64,000 nucleotides of DNA from Casuarius casuarius (taxonomy: Eukaryota; Chordata; Aves; Casuariiformes; Casuariidae): contig PTFA01000009.1 in the NCBI GenBank assembly GCA_003342895.1, positions 9,134,677 through 9,198,676 on the forward strand. The letters are read 5' to 3'. How positions within the stretch are numbered: position 1 is the first letter of the stretch; the number at the start of each line of letters is the position of its first letter. A program made the position numbers and the translations under genes. Shown here piece after piece: positions 51,933-64,000 of this stretch. The notes under the pieces were generated by a model that saw only the letters and a program-made list of their open reading frames with translations, was not told the DNA's origin and did not search any database.

Positions 51933-54260
51933 TCCTCCTTCAGAATATCATTCTATCTTATTATTTAATCATCCAATTATATAAATGAACAGTCTTGATT
52001 TATCCTAACATATGTCAGTATAAATCAAGAATATCAGCGGTGTTTATGCTGAAACAAAGAAATTCAGCATGTCATATATAGCAGTTGTGTAGTTTGTCTT
52101 AGAATTTTTAAAGGGTATTTTCTCTTAAAGGGAGTAAGGTGCTCCGCTTCTTCTGCTAACAATAGCAGCTGCTTGAGAAACTCAGTCTCCAAAGGACTGC
52201 CAATGAAGGCCAGAAATAAGAATTTAACAAAGAGAATATATTGCTATTGAGGGCCATGGTTCCAACTAGCATAGTGTGTAGATCTGAATGTGCCCAGAAA
52301 GAGATAACAAGGTGATTGAACAGGATATTTTCATTTGGTCTCCACTTCAGTTCTAATAGGTAGGTAAAGAAATTGAGGCTAGCAGTGAGGCACTGAGGAA
52401 GAGTCTTTTGGGGACTCTTTTAAAAATTGATTTTGAAAGTAAATCCCCATGTGTGTATAAATATGTCTGTTCCCGGCTTGTCTTTCTTCTATTAGTTTCG
52501 CTCTTATAAATTTCACTCAGACCGTTTTATTACTGTTATGTTCAACAAATAATAGTATTAAGGTGTCAGTTTGGGTTTATAAGTTTGCTGTAACTTTTGA
52601 GACATCTTAATTTTCTGAATAGCTGAAGTCATCCATTGTGACTCTCTAGCTGTAAGCATATTTTCTTATTAAAAATCTCCACCTACTCCTAATTTACTCA
52701 CTTAAAATTGCAATTCCAGGAAGTAATCAAGACATTAATATGATAAAATATAATGTGCTTAAAACTCTCTGTCAGCTTCAGCAGTCAATTCAGACCCTCC
52801 TGCTTTATGATAATCATTTTCCATCCTTCTCTACATACAGTGACAGTTGTGCCAAGTACATTGAAAAAATGTACTTTTTAAAATGTACTTTCAAATGGGA
52901 AAGGACATTACGAAAAACTAGTATGATTGCAAAGAAACTATAATGAGATTGGTTGTAGGTTGCCTGGAAGTTATTGTACAGAAGTTACCTTTTGATTTAA
53001 GTACTACGGACCGCTATGCTGCTTTTTATTTACCTGTAATTTTGCATGCTTTCATTGAAACTCTATATTTTAAAAAAATCAACTTTCTTTGGAAATTAAA
53101 GCTTGCTCTTCTCATTGCCTGGGATTTGCATGATGCCTTAGAAGAAAGGCACTGGAAATGAACTGCTTCCATGTCTCTGCAAAGTCTTCTGGTTGAAAAT
53201 ATGTTTCCAAGTTTCAGAGAAGCAACTGCTTTTGTGATCTTGAGCGAATTCCTACTGACCATCCAAACTGCACATGACAAAACTGATCTAAGTCAGTTTC
53301 TCTTCTGAAGTTTCCTGATTTAGAAGATTACTGTGCCAAATTTATGAAGAATTCAGGGTGTTTGGGCGGGAAAAGTGGAGGTGGGGAGATTTTCATTTGA
53401 TAGAACTGGGGAGTGAAATCTACATCTGACACCACGTTCCTATGGTCAGGGAAAATATGTAGATTCTCTTTTTTGCTGTTTAAAGCTGGCACCTACAGTC
53501 TAATTAGCTATGTCAAAACTAAGTTTAAAGAAAATTAAGGGGATTTTGCTATGCATTACTATTTTGGTTCATGCCTATGGTTAAGGGTTAATATCCAAAG
53601 AATAAAAATGGATCAGACAATTCTAATTTGAGCAGAGCTGAGAGGAAAAATTGGTGTCTATTTAAAAGATGATGTAAGCTGTCATCCCGTAACTGTGCAT
53701 GCTGTTGGGAAGCTCTGAACAACAGTCTCTGTGAGTCGAGTTCTGATTTCAGCATGGCTAATGTGCCTTTTTCTGAAATAAGAATATAAAGCTTTAGAAG
53801 CAATGTAGTTGTAGAAACTGAACTCTGTGAAGAAAGCGTGCATATGCTGAATGGATTTAGAAAAGGAGGTAGGAATCATTTCAGAAGAAAATATTCAGGA
53901 ATGAAGAGAAGGTGTAGGTGCTTGTATTTTTAAATAGTCTTTTTCTGAAATCACCTCTTACACATTAATAGAAGCTTTTGTAAACAGAAGTGCTATAATA
54001 TAAACTATAGATGATATGAACTGTAAAATACCTGGTTCCAAAAGTAAAGAAATACATATTTCTGTTCCCATTGATCAGTGTTTATTTTGTTATTCAGTAT
54101 ATTTGCAGTACAGTACTGTGGTACACAAGTCATACAAGAAGACAGGCTAAATCCTGCTCATTTTAAGGAATTGATTCAATTAAAATTGCTTGTGGAAACA
54201 AAGTAGACAGTATTTCGCACTAGGAGTCTTTACTTGGAGTTCTACATGGTATTGGGTAGA
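51933..54260. other. Mostly unique non-coding DNA
   Basis: 52340-52410 (TAGGTAGGTAAAGAAATTGA then GGCTAGCAGTGAGGCACTGA) may be another reverse MIR scrap. Open frames at 52740-53161 and 53026-53280 are small and overlapping. No gene is supported. Confidence 0.55.
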
Positions 54261-54342
54261 AGCTCAGCTGGTGGAAGTCACCATTTCAGTTAGCACTACT
54301 TCCAACAGAGCTTTGCTGATTTATGCTTAGAGGATCTGACCC
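54261..54342. repeat. Ancient palindromic repeat (copy 5)
   Basis: AGCTCAGCTGGTGGAAGTCA, CTTTGCTGATTTATGC and AGAGGATCTGACCC follow the recalled sauropsid pattern ...GCTGATTTACACCAGCTGAGGATCTGGCCC. It belongs to the same loose class as the copies at 5912, 22612 and 30041. Confidence 0.5.
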
Positions 54343-57300
54343 TCTCCAACTACACAGTCAGTGCAGTAAAATGTCAGTTATTACAGAGAACAATGAGTTA
54401 TTTTTTCCAGTGTTTCAAAACTTATATTTTTTTAACAAATGTCTCTGAATAGAGACAAATCTGCAGAACCTGTAGTGTTCCAAGATCTTAATTCCTGTGC
54501 AAATATATGGAGATTAGGAACTTCAGTACCTAGGATATTTGTATAATTATAGATACATATTTATATATATGTATGTACATATACATGTTTAGTTTACCAT
54601 TTTCACAGCTGTAAGAGGTCAGACCCAACTTCTAAAGGTATAGCCAGAGGTGTTAGTTAAAATAAAAAATTGTAATTCTAACCATCTTCTATCATTAATC
54701 AAATATAGACTTATATCACACTGAATTATTGAAACTACAGATATGTGATATGTAAGCTGAGTATAGAGTATCTTGTAGCATCAAAACTACAACACTATGT
54801 GTATGTTTTTTCCTAACTTACCATGCCTCAGTCTCAGCAGTATTTGAATTGTGGTCAGTATTTTGAAATACTTTGCATCAAACTTACATGCAATCTTGAT
54901 GATGTTTGGAAACATTTTCTGTAACATGCATTGAATTTGTTGTCTAGAGTTTGGCATAATCACAGGCCCAACAGTTTGTAGGAGCACTGTGCGTAAAGAT
55001 TTTGCCAGAACTCTGATTTGTACAACTTCTCATAGTTCTGTGGAGGAAAAAATCTGGTATGCTGTGCTGAAACTCTCAGTGCAGCATAGTCCTGTTTTGC
55101 ACTCTTTATGTCCTTAAAAAATGTGTGTCAGAAATAAGACATTAATTCTGGTTTGGTTTTCTTCCTGGCATTGTAATCTGTATCTTGTGCCTATTCCTTT
55201 CTCCTGAAGAGCCAAAGAATTTATTGTAAAGTGCTCAGAAGGTGCATGTGTTGACTGTTCCACATGTACACAAGATGCTGAACTGGCCTCTGAACTCAGG
55301 TGCTTTGTTGCAGGAAAGGTCAAAAGCCACATAAAACCAATCTAGATTTGAGAGCTTTCAAGGATTGTCATCTAAAATGGAAAGTAATTTATTCTTCTTC
55401 AGCGTTGATAAATCTTTCCCCAATAGCATGTATTTTGCTGTATCTTTTTTAGTGAAAATCTTGTCCATAGCAGAAGAGTGGCACTTCATTTTATTTTGTT
55501 ACCTAGCCCTTCTCAGTGGTTTCTCCTGAAAAGTTCAGGTCTGAAGAAGCAGGTTTTGAAGAAGAAAAGGTGCACACCTCTAATGGCCAGTAAAAGATAA
55601 GGCTCTATAGCACATTCTTTCTTTCCCCTTGCTGAAAGGCTATTGTGTAGGGGAAAATATTTCAAGATACTTGAACCCTTCCAGAGAGTGTCATGAATAT
55701 AAGGGTTTTGATCAAAATAGAGGAGTTGGTGAGTCATTCTTACACAGTGTTCCTAAAGACATCAGAGTAGTTGAGCTGGCAGATACAACAAGGTGAGTCG
55801 GTTTGAGGGTTTTCCTGGGTAGTTGGTTTTTTGCGGGTGGAGAGAAGTGTGTGGAGAAGGAAGGTTAACGAAGGGGAGCTCTCTCATTAGCCTGCCTGGT
55901 GCCAAGGTCAGGCACGAGGGCCCCAGCACTCATCAAAATGTGTTCTGGAGTGACAGAATGTGAAAGAAGCCATGAGCAAGCAGTGAATTGGAAAACAGCA
56001 CTGCTGAGCTGAGGAACCTGCTTTGTGAATCTCTCAGAAATTGCTCCGATTTTGTTATTTTTAATATCAAGTTTCCAGCCTTCAAGACTACAGGTTAAAT
56101 GCCTTTGAAATATGAAAAGCCTTACTAATTCTGCAGACAAATAACCTGTGCTGTGTGATTACTGCTACAATATTTACCAACTAAACAGAACAGTTAAGAC
56201 AGAAGAAGAAAATCTAACAAGTCTTTGCCTACTTCCTGGCACGTTTCTAGAGCTATCTGGTTAGAAGAGAAGCTGGCAAGAAATCTCACTAGTTTCATCC
56301 TGATGCTTCTTAGCAAATCTATGGTCCCATTACTGGCATTGCTTTTCCTGAACTGAGTTTTTGCAGAGTGTATGACAGGTAGGAGTTTATCTACCATCTT
56401 GGTAGCAGTCGGATGCTGGGTAAAAGAAAGGCTAAGAGCAACCCATCTGTGGTGATCTTAATAGTGATCAGGAAGCTCTAATCAGGGGAAAGTGACAACG
56501 TTTCTTTTCCTTTTAGATGGTGGGGGAGGACTTCCAGCTTATTTGATATTTCTTAGCTTTATACTAAATACAGAACCATCTGCTTCTCACAAAAGGATCT
56601 TGCGAGAACCCTGTGCTGTAGAATTCACTCCCTTGTCACTGGTTTCAGTTTCTCATTAGGTGGTGTGAAGTCAGACCTTCTGTGTAATGCAGTGTTTTGG
56701 TAAGTGTCAAACTCTGTTCTTCTCTGTGTAAGATTAATAGCACTTTTTGCCACTCCTCAAATGAGACAGTAAAAGGATTTGGGGCAGACAGGAGAATACT
56801 GCTTGTAGAAGTTTGCACTTTGCTGCAGGTGACTGTAATCAAACCTCTTACCTGAAAGGCTTCAGATCTGCTTAAACTATCTTTTTGTTGAATTGAACTA
56901 TTTTTTGAGAATTATGTCCAAAAAGGCATATGGTATCAGAGTAGCCTCCCTGTATGTAGCAGCATGTACAGTTACTGATAGAAGTTTCATGAGTGCTATT
57001 AATGTCCACTTTTCCTTAATTCTCACAGCATTTGTTACTTTCTTTTAGCACAACTAGTAATGTCATTCTTACTTTGGATCATGTTGTTCTAGACAGGTGT
57101 AATTGCTATGTTTAATATGAATCTGTATGATACCCATATCAAGTAAACGTGATGCTGCACTGCTACAATACTAAAAACCAAGTGTAAAGTCATTGTTTAT
57201 GGAAAGAAAGATGTGTTCTAACTGTCCAGTTGATAATTTTGTCTTGGACTTGATGTTAAAATACTGCAGAACGCTAGTTCAGACTCGGGTGATTAATATG

Positions 57301-58020
57301 AGTTGAGAGATCATAAACCGCATACAGGCAGTGCACAGATTTTTTAAAATCTCCACAAGAACAAGGTTATTCATATTCCATGTGGAGGCACAGAAAATTT
57401 TTTTTCAGCTAGAAAGGACCAGACTTGACAGAGGAATAATGGTGTAAGCCCCTATAAAAGAAAGAAATCAAATAATCTCTCTCTAATTGCTGTAATTACT
57501 TCCCTAGTACTTTCTTATGTAATGAATTAGAAAATAGACAGAAGGAGGATATCTACACCGTACCCTACATGGACAATGTATTGTAACACTAGTTTCTTCA
57601 GGTTACAACTGAAGATGTAATTGGAAGTAATAGATTACAAATGTCCTTGACTATTTGAGCTCTGATAGTTAAAGGGCATAGGCAAGGGTAGGTCTGCAGA
57701 TACAGGAAATACATTTTATTAAATAAATCTATTAGCACACGCTGGGTACAATCTATGGGTAAGACACATTAGCTCTGAGTTTGAGTCCTGTGTGTAAGTT
57801 ACCTGTGACTGCTTTAATTTTTTAATTCAGTTATCTCTAGCAAAGCCTAAATGTGCAATTCACTTGGTGATGGCATCCTGCTATTGCCTCAGAAAATAGA
57901 ACTGGGTGGGAAAAGGTTCATCTAAACCATAAGAGGCTTTTGAAAATTCAGCATTCCTATTTAGCTGGAGGAGAAAGCTAATATCTTTCAGAAGCAGACT
58001 CACTTCAGGATAACCAAGTG
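54343..58020. other. Non-coding DNA with an AT microsatellite
   Basis: 54551-54590 is a degenerate TA/CATA/GTATGTA tract. The rest is unique-looking, with open frames under 92 codons on either strand. No gene is supported. Confidence 0.65.
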
Positions 58021-58160
58021 ACTGGGGCACTTACGAGGTTAGAGAAGGAGTGGGTTCAGGTCTTTGGTCTGAACCATAAAAAAGAGGAATTTAAACCTAC
58101 GACTTGTCCATTGGGTGGTCTGTTCACTGAGCTATTGCTATTTTGGGATATTTCTGCACA
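58021..58160 (+). repeat. Old tRNA-like interspersed repeat fragment
   Basis: GGTTAGAGAAGGAGTGGGTT then CAGGTC resembles a worn tRNA-type B box (GGGTTCAGGTC). Further on, GAATTTAAACCTACGACTTG and GTTCACTGAGCTATTGCTAT match the recalled phrase GATTTGAACCT...CCACTGAGCTATTG of repeats in turtle, crocodile and bird DNA. It could be an old SINE. It is not a functional tRNA, since no cloverleaf is visible. Confidence 0.5.
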
Positions 58161-60833
58161 TCAGAGAAGTCCCTTTATCCACTAGTGCAGCACAAGAGGT
58201 GAAAATTCTGTTGATTCAGATTCTATTATTTGTTCTCAGCATGACATAATTGCTGTGCTGCAATACTTATAACCCTACACAAATGCATTAGAGTCGTGCC
58301 AATAGTGTTGTTTCTTTATGCCTTTTTTGGCATAAAGTTACTTACATCTATGTGTGTTATTAATTTGTGGTTTAGAAGGAAATAAAAAATTATGAGAACA
58401 GCTGCAGTAAGTAATAATTCATGATACAAATTTCTGTGCATTTCAGAGTAGAACTTTACTATAAACCCCAAATCTAAATCTCTCTCTCTCCCTGCTCCAT
58501 TCTTCCTCACTCCCCTGCACTATGTACAGTGATTTCTGTCCACAAGACATTCATGAGAGAGAAAACCATATGCTTTGAGAACAGTGATCTCATTGACCTT
58601 TGTTAGGAGCAAGCTGGCCAAAGACAGACACATGGGCATGCTTGGCTGGCAAGCACTCCCAGCTGCTGGGCAGCCCTGGTTTTAATATGTTGTGGTATTC
58701 TACCTGTAGCATGTTTACATGCTCACTGTGGCTGAGAGAGAGACAGCGCTTAAGGTGAGGCCTTTGGAAGGATTAATTTATCTTTTAAAACAGTTCTCCT
58801 TAATGATAGAACAAACATAGGCATGGATATAAATATCACTTTAACTAATGGGATATTTGCAAGTGTGAAGTAAGTCTAGTAATCGAGGTATCATACATTT
58901 GGTCTTTACTAAGAACTTGAATGTCCAGTGGCAGTGGATGTATCTTGCTGTACTGAAGAAGATTGATATCTAGGTATTTCTGGCACCCTGGTAATCAGGA
59001 ACATGGTTAATGCTGGAAGATTTTATGCTAATATTGCACTGAAATGTTTTCTGACTCCTTACTGATTAGATCACTTTATTTCATTGGCCCATCTCCAGAA
59101 CATTCAATGTTTCCCAGAATCTAAAGAGTGTGTTTAGAATATCTAAAATTTGTCAAAACATCAACTTTGTGATCATGTATTTTTAATTAATAGTTTATTT
59201 GATAAAGCTTTAAAGCACTTCTTCCCAGCCTGAGATCCCACCTAAAAAGATCATTCAGTTTCACATAATTAAAAGCCTGATATTTAGACTTTTTCAGCAA
59301 ATGAAAGCCGATTTTAGTGGACCAAGGAAGAAAGCTCATTTCAGAGTCAATAAAATCTTTTGTTTGAAGCTAGGCCTCTTTCGTACCAGAGGGGAGTTAA
59401 TTCACTGCACCGGCTGCTCCCAGGTACGAAGTTGTGCACAGGATTTCTGAGTCTCCTACTGCACACCAATTAGGCCATATGATATTGAGAACAAACTCTG
59501 GGAAACTAGCTCAGGTCTTGAAATACAAGTTTTACATGCTCCTCTTGAAATGCAGAATGCAACAATGTATCTTGCTTAATATTGAGAATCAGTGTCATGG
59601 GACCCCCATCCAAAGAATGTAGTGCTGATACCTTCATCAGTGACAGAAGTGCTCAGAGAATAAAAGAGAAGGTTGGATTATTGAAACGTTGTACATATAG
59701 GAAAGAAGTTGGTCTGCAATGTCAGTTTAACAGCTGGTTATTTGACAGGACTCTTAATTTATGTCTGAATTAAGTCACGTAATATGTCCTTCTTTTTATA
59801 TACTGCCTAGATAGAAGGCACCTGAAATAAAACTGCTGCAGGACAAATATGTCAGCATTCCCCAGGCTGAAAGTGATTGAGGAAGAAGAATAGGAGGGTT
59901 TCTTTGAGCACTAACAGTATCTTTCATCCTGCTGGCTGTGCTAGCTTCTACAACTAATTAAGCACAGGAAAAGACAATATTCACCAGATGCCCGCAGAGC
60001 CAGTCAGCAGATGGGATACTTTCTCCCTAGCCCACGTGTGTATTAGGGGAATTTTTCTTGGAAAAAATGGTCAAAAGCTGCCAATTATACATGATGTGAA
60101 CATGAACAGTTAAGTTCCTGCGGCAGTGGAAACTGGTTGTGGCATGAATATTCTTCTGCACATATTTTTTCTTTTAAGTAAAATGCTTAAAATAAAAGGA
60201 AAGATTGGAGTGTAGTTCTATGCTGTCAACCCATGGTTTCTCCCAGAAACCCAAGGGTAGCCTGTGCTTATCCACAAATGAATTAAAGGCTCAAGAGTCT
60301 AGGACATTCCCATCCAGAAAAGTGCGACACTGCAGGGTCACTTCTTCAAAAGTTTATCTTTAGAACAGAGAAGGACCTTACAGTTGCAGAAATTTCGTCT
60401 CCCTCTGTGAGTGAAAAAGTGCTACGAAGAGCTGTAACCTTTTGCTTGCATGAACTTCTTCCCTGCAGTTCTAGTGGCTTGTGGGATGTCTCCAGAGGCA
60501 GGGGCTTGGGCAGAGAGAGTGCTCCAGCAGGATCCAAGAAGGGACAAGAGTTTTGTACGTTCCTACCTGGTCTCTAATCCAGACTGCTCAGAAATGCTGG
60601 GGGTAGTAGGGTCTCTTGACACAATGTGAAGATTGAGAACTTCAGCACTTGGGGTGAGGGAGATTGTCTCCAAGAAGAGCAGCAGAGTGGAGTGTGTTCC
60701 AGTAAGGGCCTTAACGTAGCTGGACCCCTAAGGTGTGGCTGAGGCTCATGTCTCTTGGTGGAAGAAGCTGCATTAGTCCTGAGGACTGAGAGGTGCGTGA
60801 GCTATTGCTGCTCTGAACTCAGTAGTGGTTGGT
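58161..60833. other. Non-coding DNA, no recognised feature
   Basis: A 9-bp perfect hairpin CTTTATGCC/GGCATAAAG with a T6 loop lies at 58314-58337. Otherwise unique-looking, with no gene supported. Confidence 0.65.
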
Positions 60834-60864
60834 AAAACAAAACAAAACAAAACAAACAAAAAAC
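60834..60864. repeat. (AAAAC)n microsatellite
   Basis: Four AAAAC units followed by AAAC and an A-rich end. A simple repeat of about 31 bp. Confidence 0.9.
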
Positions 60865-62269
60865 AATACAGGCATCAGATCCCTCTGGATCAGCTGCACT
60901 GAAGGCTGGGAAGGGAGGCTGTTTCCAGAATGCCTTCTCTTTATTTGCACATTTATTCTGTTGCCATGTTTTCCCCAGTTTGATTGTTTTCTTTGCTCCT
61001 CATCAGCAAGTCCTTGTTTGCACTTCCTTCTTGAAATCTCAGTGAAGGGGAATGTCTGTCCATTAGGGTGATTCCAGAGTAGGAAATTCAACTGGCTTAA
61101 TTTTTTTAAGGTTATGCTTCAATTTTCATTCTCCTTTTCCCTGTTGTTCTCATGTAACAAAAAGATTTTCTCTGTTTTTTTATATAGTCAAAGAATTCCT
61201 GAATTTTGAATTTGGCTCATTCTCATTCAAACCCTAGCTGTCCTAGAGGTGCAATCCTGGTCCTAATGCTCTTGCATCATGGTTTCCAGTACTGGATTCC
61301 TGGCAGGCTGAAGAGCTGATTCTATGGCCATCCAGTTCAGTAAGCATGAGTAAGCTTACAGCCACGTTTCCTAAAAACCAGCCATGCGGTTGGATTATAA
61401 AAGTGTATTTGTTTGGTGAAAATGGATAAATTCTGTCTATTTGTATTTATACTGCAGTGTTACATAACAAAATTTAACTGGGTACATGTAATTTAACTGT
61501 TTAACATCATTTTGGATTTATAACAGTGCTCCTTTTGGAAGAATTAGAAATTTCCTGATTAGCCTTCGATAAAGAATTCTGAGTAATCTGAGTAATCTGT
61601 CGTTACCAATTCAGTTAGATCTAGCATTAAAAGTTCATTGGGATACAGCTTAAAGGTGTGATTATTATGGTATCAATGGTGATGAATCTTCCTCAGTAAA
61701 ATAATAGCTGTACTATGTAATACAAAGGAAGGTGGATAACAGAATAATACTGCTACTTCCCCTCCCCAGGAGCTGTGGAAGGGGATGCCAGGCAATTAAT
61801 CAGAAAGGCCTTTGGCAGGGAAAGTTCTTAGAAACTGGGGAGATGTGTGGTAACTTGAAGCATTTGAAATTTGAATTCAAATGTTTACTTCATATTTTAT
61901 TGCTATATTTCATCCTTTTACTAATCAGTTCTTTGGCATTGACAGTTAAATTATTTAATGTTTTTGAGATCCAAAACTTGTAAGGGCATTTCCAGAAGTT
62001 TGCCTTTGGCTCTGTTTCTCATACAGAAAGTGGAATTCAGCAGTGGCACAATCTGAGAGACATGAAAGCAGCACTGCATGTTCACATAACACAAAAAAAA
62101 GTCATATTCTGTGGTTTGATGTATTGTTAGATGTAAAGTGTATAGGTTGGGAAGGAATGGTTTAGTGATGCGTTTTCTTTTTCTTTTTTTTTAATGAAGG
62201 CTTAAGAATGGATTAAATGCGAGAGAAAATTGTTGCTGGAATAGAACAGAGGTACACATATTAGTAACT
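60865..62269. other. Non-coding DNA, no recognised feature
   Basis: A 9-bp tandem pair GAGTAATCT lies at 61580-61597, and a T-rich run at 62183-62192. No gene is supported. Confidence 0.65.
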
Positions 62270-62340
62270 AAAGCAGAGAACTGGAAGTCAGGAGAGCTCT
62301 CTGATTGCTGTATGCTCCTCTTCGTCTAATTTGAATAAAT
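62270..62340 (+). repeat. Possible MIR-type SINE 5' scrap
   Basis: GCAGAGAACTGGAAGTCAGG then AGAGCTCTCTGATTGC resembles the start of MIR-like elements (GGACTGGGAGTCAGGAGACCTGG). It is short and diverged, so only a tentative call. Confidence 0.35.
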
Positions 62341-62772
62341 CATGTGGGGCTGGACATGGGACTTTTCACAAGCACCAAGGAAGGTAGACTCCACCTTGGA
62401 TTTTATTCCATCCTCACTCTTTCCTTTATTGTTTGGTATTACCTTTTCATTTAGGAATTTAGGAAGGTAATGCTCTCTACCTCAGAACATAATGCAGGAG
62501 GTACTTTCCAGTCCTGTGTTTCTGTGATTAATCAGTGCACAGAGGTCTTTGAGATCTTCAGTTGAGAATGAATAGCAGTGTACAAAATGAACAACATCTT
62601 AACAGATAAGTAGGGGTGCAATATTCAGTCTTCTCTCTTTAATTTCATTGCACTTCTTCAAGAAAGACACTCCATTTGGTATAAATTTTTATCGAATCTA
62701 TCTTTTTACAGGGAAATTTTCATTGCTTTTTAGTATTTAAGTATCATGGATATAAAATATACTGTAGTATTT

Positions 62773-62792
62773 ACATACATATATATATATTA
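62773..62792. repeat. TA-rich microsatellite
   Basis: ACATACAT followed by TA units. A short simple repeat. Confidence 0.8.
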
Positions 62793-62890
62793 TGATGTTA
62801 TACAAGGCATATATGCAGGCTTATGGGTAGGATCTTCCTATTTTGATTATCCTGGATATATGGGAGAAAAAGAGGTTTGAGGTACCACGA

Positions 62891-62929
62891 GCACTCAAGT
62901 TTGGTATGTTGGGCACTCAAGTTTGGTAT
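62891..62929. repeat. 17-bp tandem pair with 22-bp period
   Basis: GCACTCAAGTTTGGTAT occurs at 62891-62907 and again, identical, at 62913-62929, separated by GTTGG. A recent small duplication. Confidence 0.9.
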
Positions 62930-64000
62930 CTTCAGGTTAGCCTGCTACCAAGTAAAGAATTAGTCAGTAGTAGAGAATGAGTAATTCTTCCTCCTCAGAC
63001 ACGTCCGAACTCATCACTGATTGATGCTATGCCATTATGTTATTGTTCTTGTCAATAAGAAATAGAAAGAACTTCACCTTTTGAAAACAAGATGTGCAGT
63101 TGTGTGTTTGAGGTCTGCATGTTCATAAGGTAATGATACTAAGACATATAAGTCAGATGTTCTCTGTCCCCCGCATCCATGTGAAAATACGGCTTACAAG
63201 TACAGTTAACTTTTAGGAGAGCTTGGCTTTTTAACTTAAAAGGCAATTTTCAGAGCATGGCAGTGGCTTAAAATGATTAGGGATTCATCTGTGGTAGTAG
63301 ACAGCTTGTTTTATAGCTACCTGCCTATGTTCCTTGCTTTTTAAATAGCCCTCCCATAAGATCCACTTGCTGGCTCCTCTTATTGAACAATACACTACCT
63401 ACTGCTACTCTTTTCATATTCAAGACCTTATTATTATCATTATTGTATTTTGTTTATGATGGTAGTGTCAACCAAGCCAATCATAACAACCAAAGCTGTA
63501 CAAAATAGGGTAAAAGGCACTGCTCAACCAATACATACAGCTACTATGCAAATGAAACGCTTTTTTGTTATTAGGAGTTCTCCTGGGGAGCGACTAGAAG
63601 CTGGCAGCATGATGCGTAGTGACTCTGCTCTTCGATGCATCTGTGTGAGTTTGAGGCTTCCACTGAGTTTCTTCTGGCAATCAAAAGAGCTTAGAAACAT
63701 ACTATTGCATATTGGGCCTATATGAGGACAATGCAGACCTCTTCTGTCTAGAAAGTCAAAATGCAAGCATTAGAAAATGGTCTCTGGAAAATTCCAGAAA
63801 TTTCTGTCCCAAATGAAAGCAGGAATATAGCCAGTGTTCCTTTCTCCTAGTATTTTGTACTCGTTTGTTTCCATTCCCCATCAGGACTGGAATATAGAAG
63901 GAAGCAATAATTAAAAATTTGTGGAACAGAAGTGGCTTCAGCTATTCATCATTAAAAGAATTGTTCTGCTCAGTTTTGGGAGAATGTCAGCATCAGCTTT
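62930..64000. other. Non-coding DNA with repeat scrap and exon-like patch
   Basis: 63428-63520 (TTATTATCATTATTG, GATGGTAGTGTCAA, AAGCTGTACAAAATAGGG) resembles the ATTATTATTG...TAGTGCC...GCTGTACAAA phrase of old CR1/L3-type sequence. Directly after it, 63575-63644 is bracketed by good splice-like signals. The open frame 63450-63725 runs through both but shows no known domain. Confidence 0.5.

Noticed and set aside
58314..58337. Hairpin CTTTATGCC-T6-GGCATAAAG as a microRNA or terminator
   Set aside because: The stem is only 9 bp, far too short for a pre-miRNA, and intrinsic terminators are not expected in this kind of genome.
1..64000. CRISPR arrays, rRNA, tRNA genes, operons, phage or plasmid functions
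   Set aside because: No regularly spaced repeats, no cloverleaf with intact A and B boxes, and no prokaryotic gene organisation was seen on either strand.

Overview
This window reads as non-coding nuclear DNA from an amniote, most likely a bird or another sauropsid. It is AT-rich by eye (about 60% A+T, not computed) and CpG-poor. It has mononucleotide runs and microsatellites, and its dispersed repeats are mostly old and worn: MIR-type SINE fragments, one CR1-type LINE 3' end, and diverged palindromic pieces of the type common in reptile and bird genomes. It also holds one clean solo endogenous-retrovirus LTR. There are no operons, ribosome-binding sites or phage or plasmid genes, and no Alu or L1 sequence as a primate would show. 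The bird or sauropsid reading is inference from this repeat flavour.

I found no protein-coding gene. Open frames are short (longest 175 codons), scattered on both strands, overlapping, and of composition expected from random AT-rich, purine-rich or pyrimidine-rich DNA. The stretch is therefore intergenic sequence or a very long intron.

Layout: 1-3.7 kb is featureless. 3.7-5.4 kb holds microsatellites, a 22-bp tandem duplication and two strongly purine-rich blocks. 5.9-13 kb holds scattered ancient palindromic repeats in otherwise unique DNA. 15.71-16.16 kb is a 448-bp minus-strand solo LTR with a 5-bp target duplication and an island of retained CpGs. 17.4-19.3 kb has an exon-like, GC-richer patch followed by AT-rich DNA that looks like a conserved non-coding element. 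22-30 kb is unique DNA with two more ancient repeats. 33.0-33.6 kb is pyrimidine-rich. 36.28-36.49 kb is a recent 120-bp-period duplication. 40.5 kb is a MIR fragment. 43.3 and 44.3 kb carry two copies (about 88% identical by hand count) of an unrecognised block, 993 bp apart. 44.9 kb is an old CR1 3' end. 50.0-50.3 kb has clustered palindromes beside a possible non-coding exon. 51.8 kb is a reverse MIR-type repeat. 54.3, 58.0 and 62.3 kb carry further ancient repeats. 62.9 kb has a small tandem duplication, and 63.6 kb another exon-like patch.

Nothing here supports a new enzymatic, defence or mobile-gene system. The items most worth checking are the solo LTR, the 993-bp-spaced duplicate block, the family of palindromic repeats, and four plus-strand splice-site pairs that could belong to a non-coding transcript. 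All repeat-family names rest on recalled consensus patterns, not on a database search.
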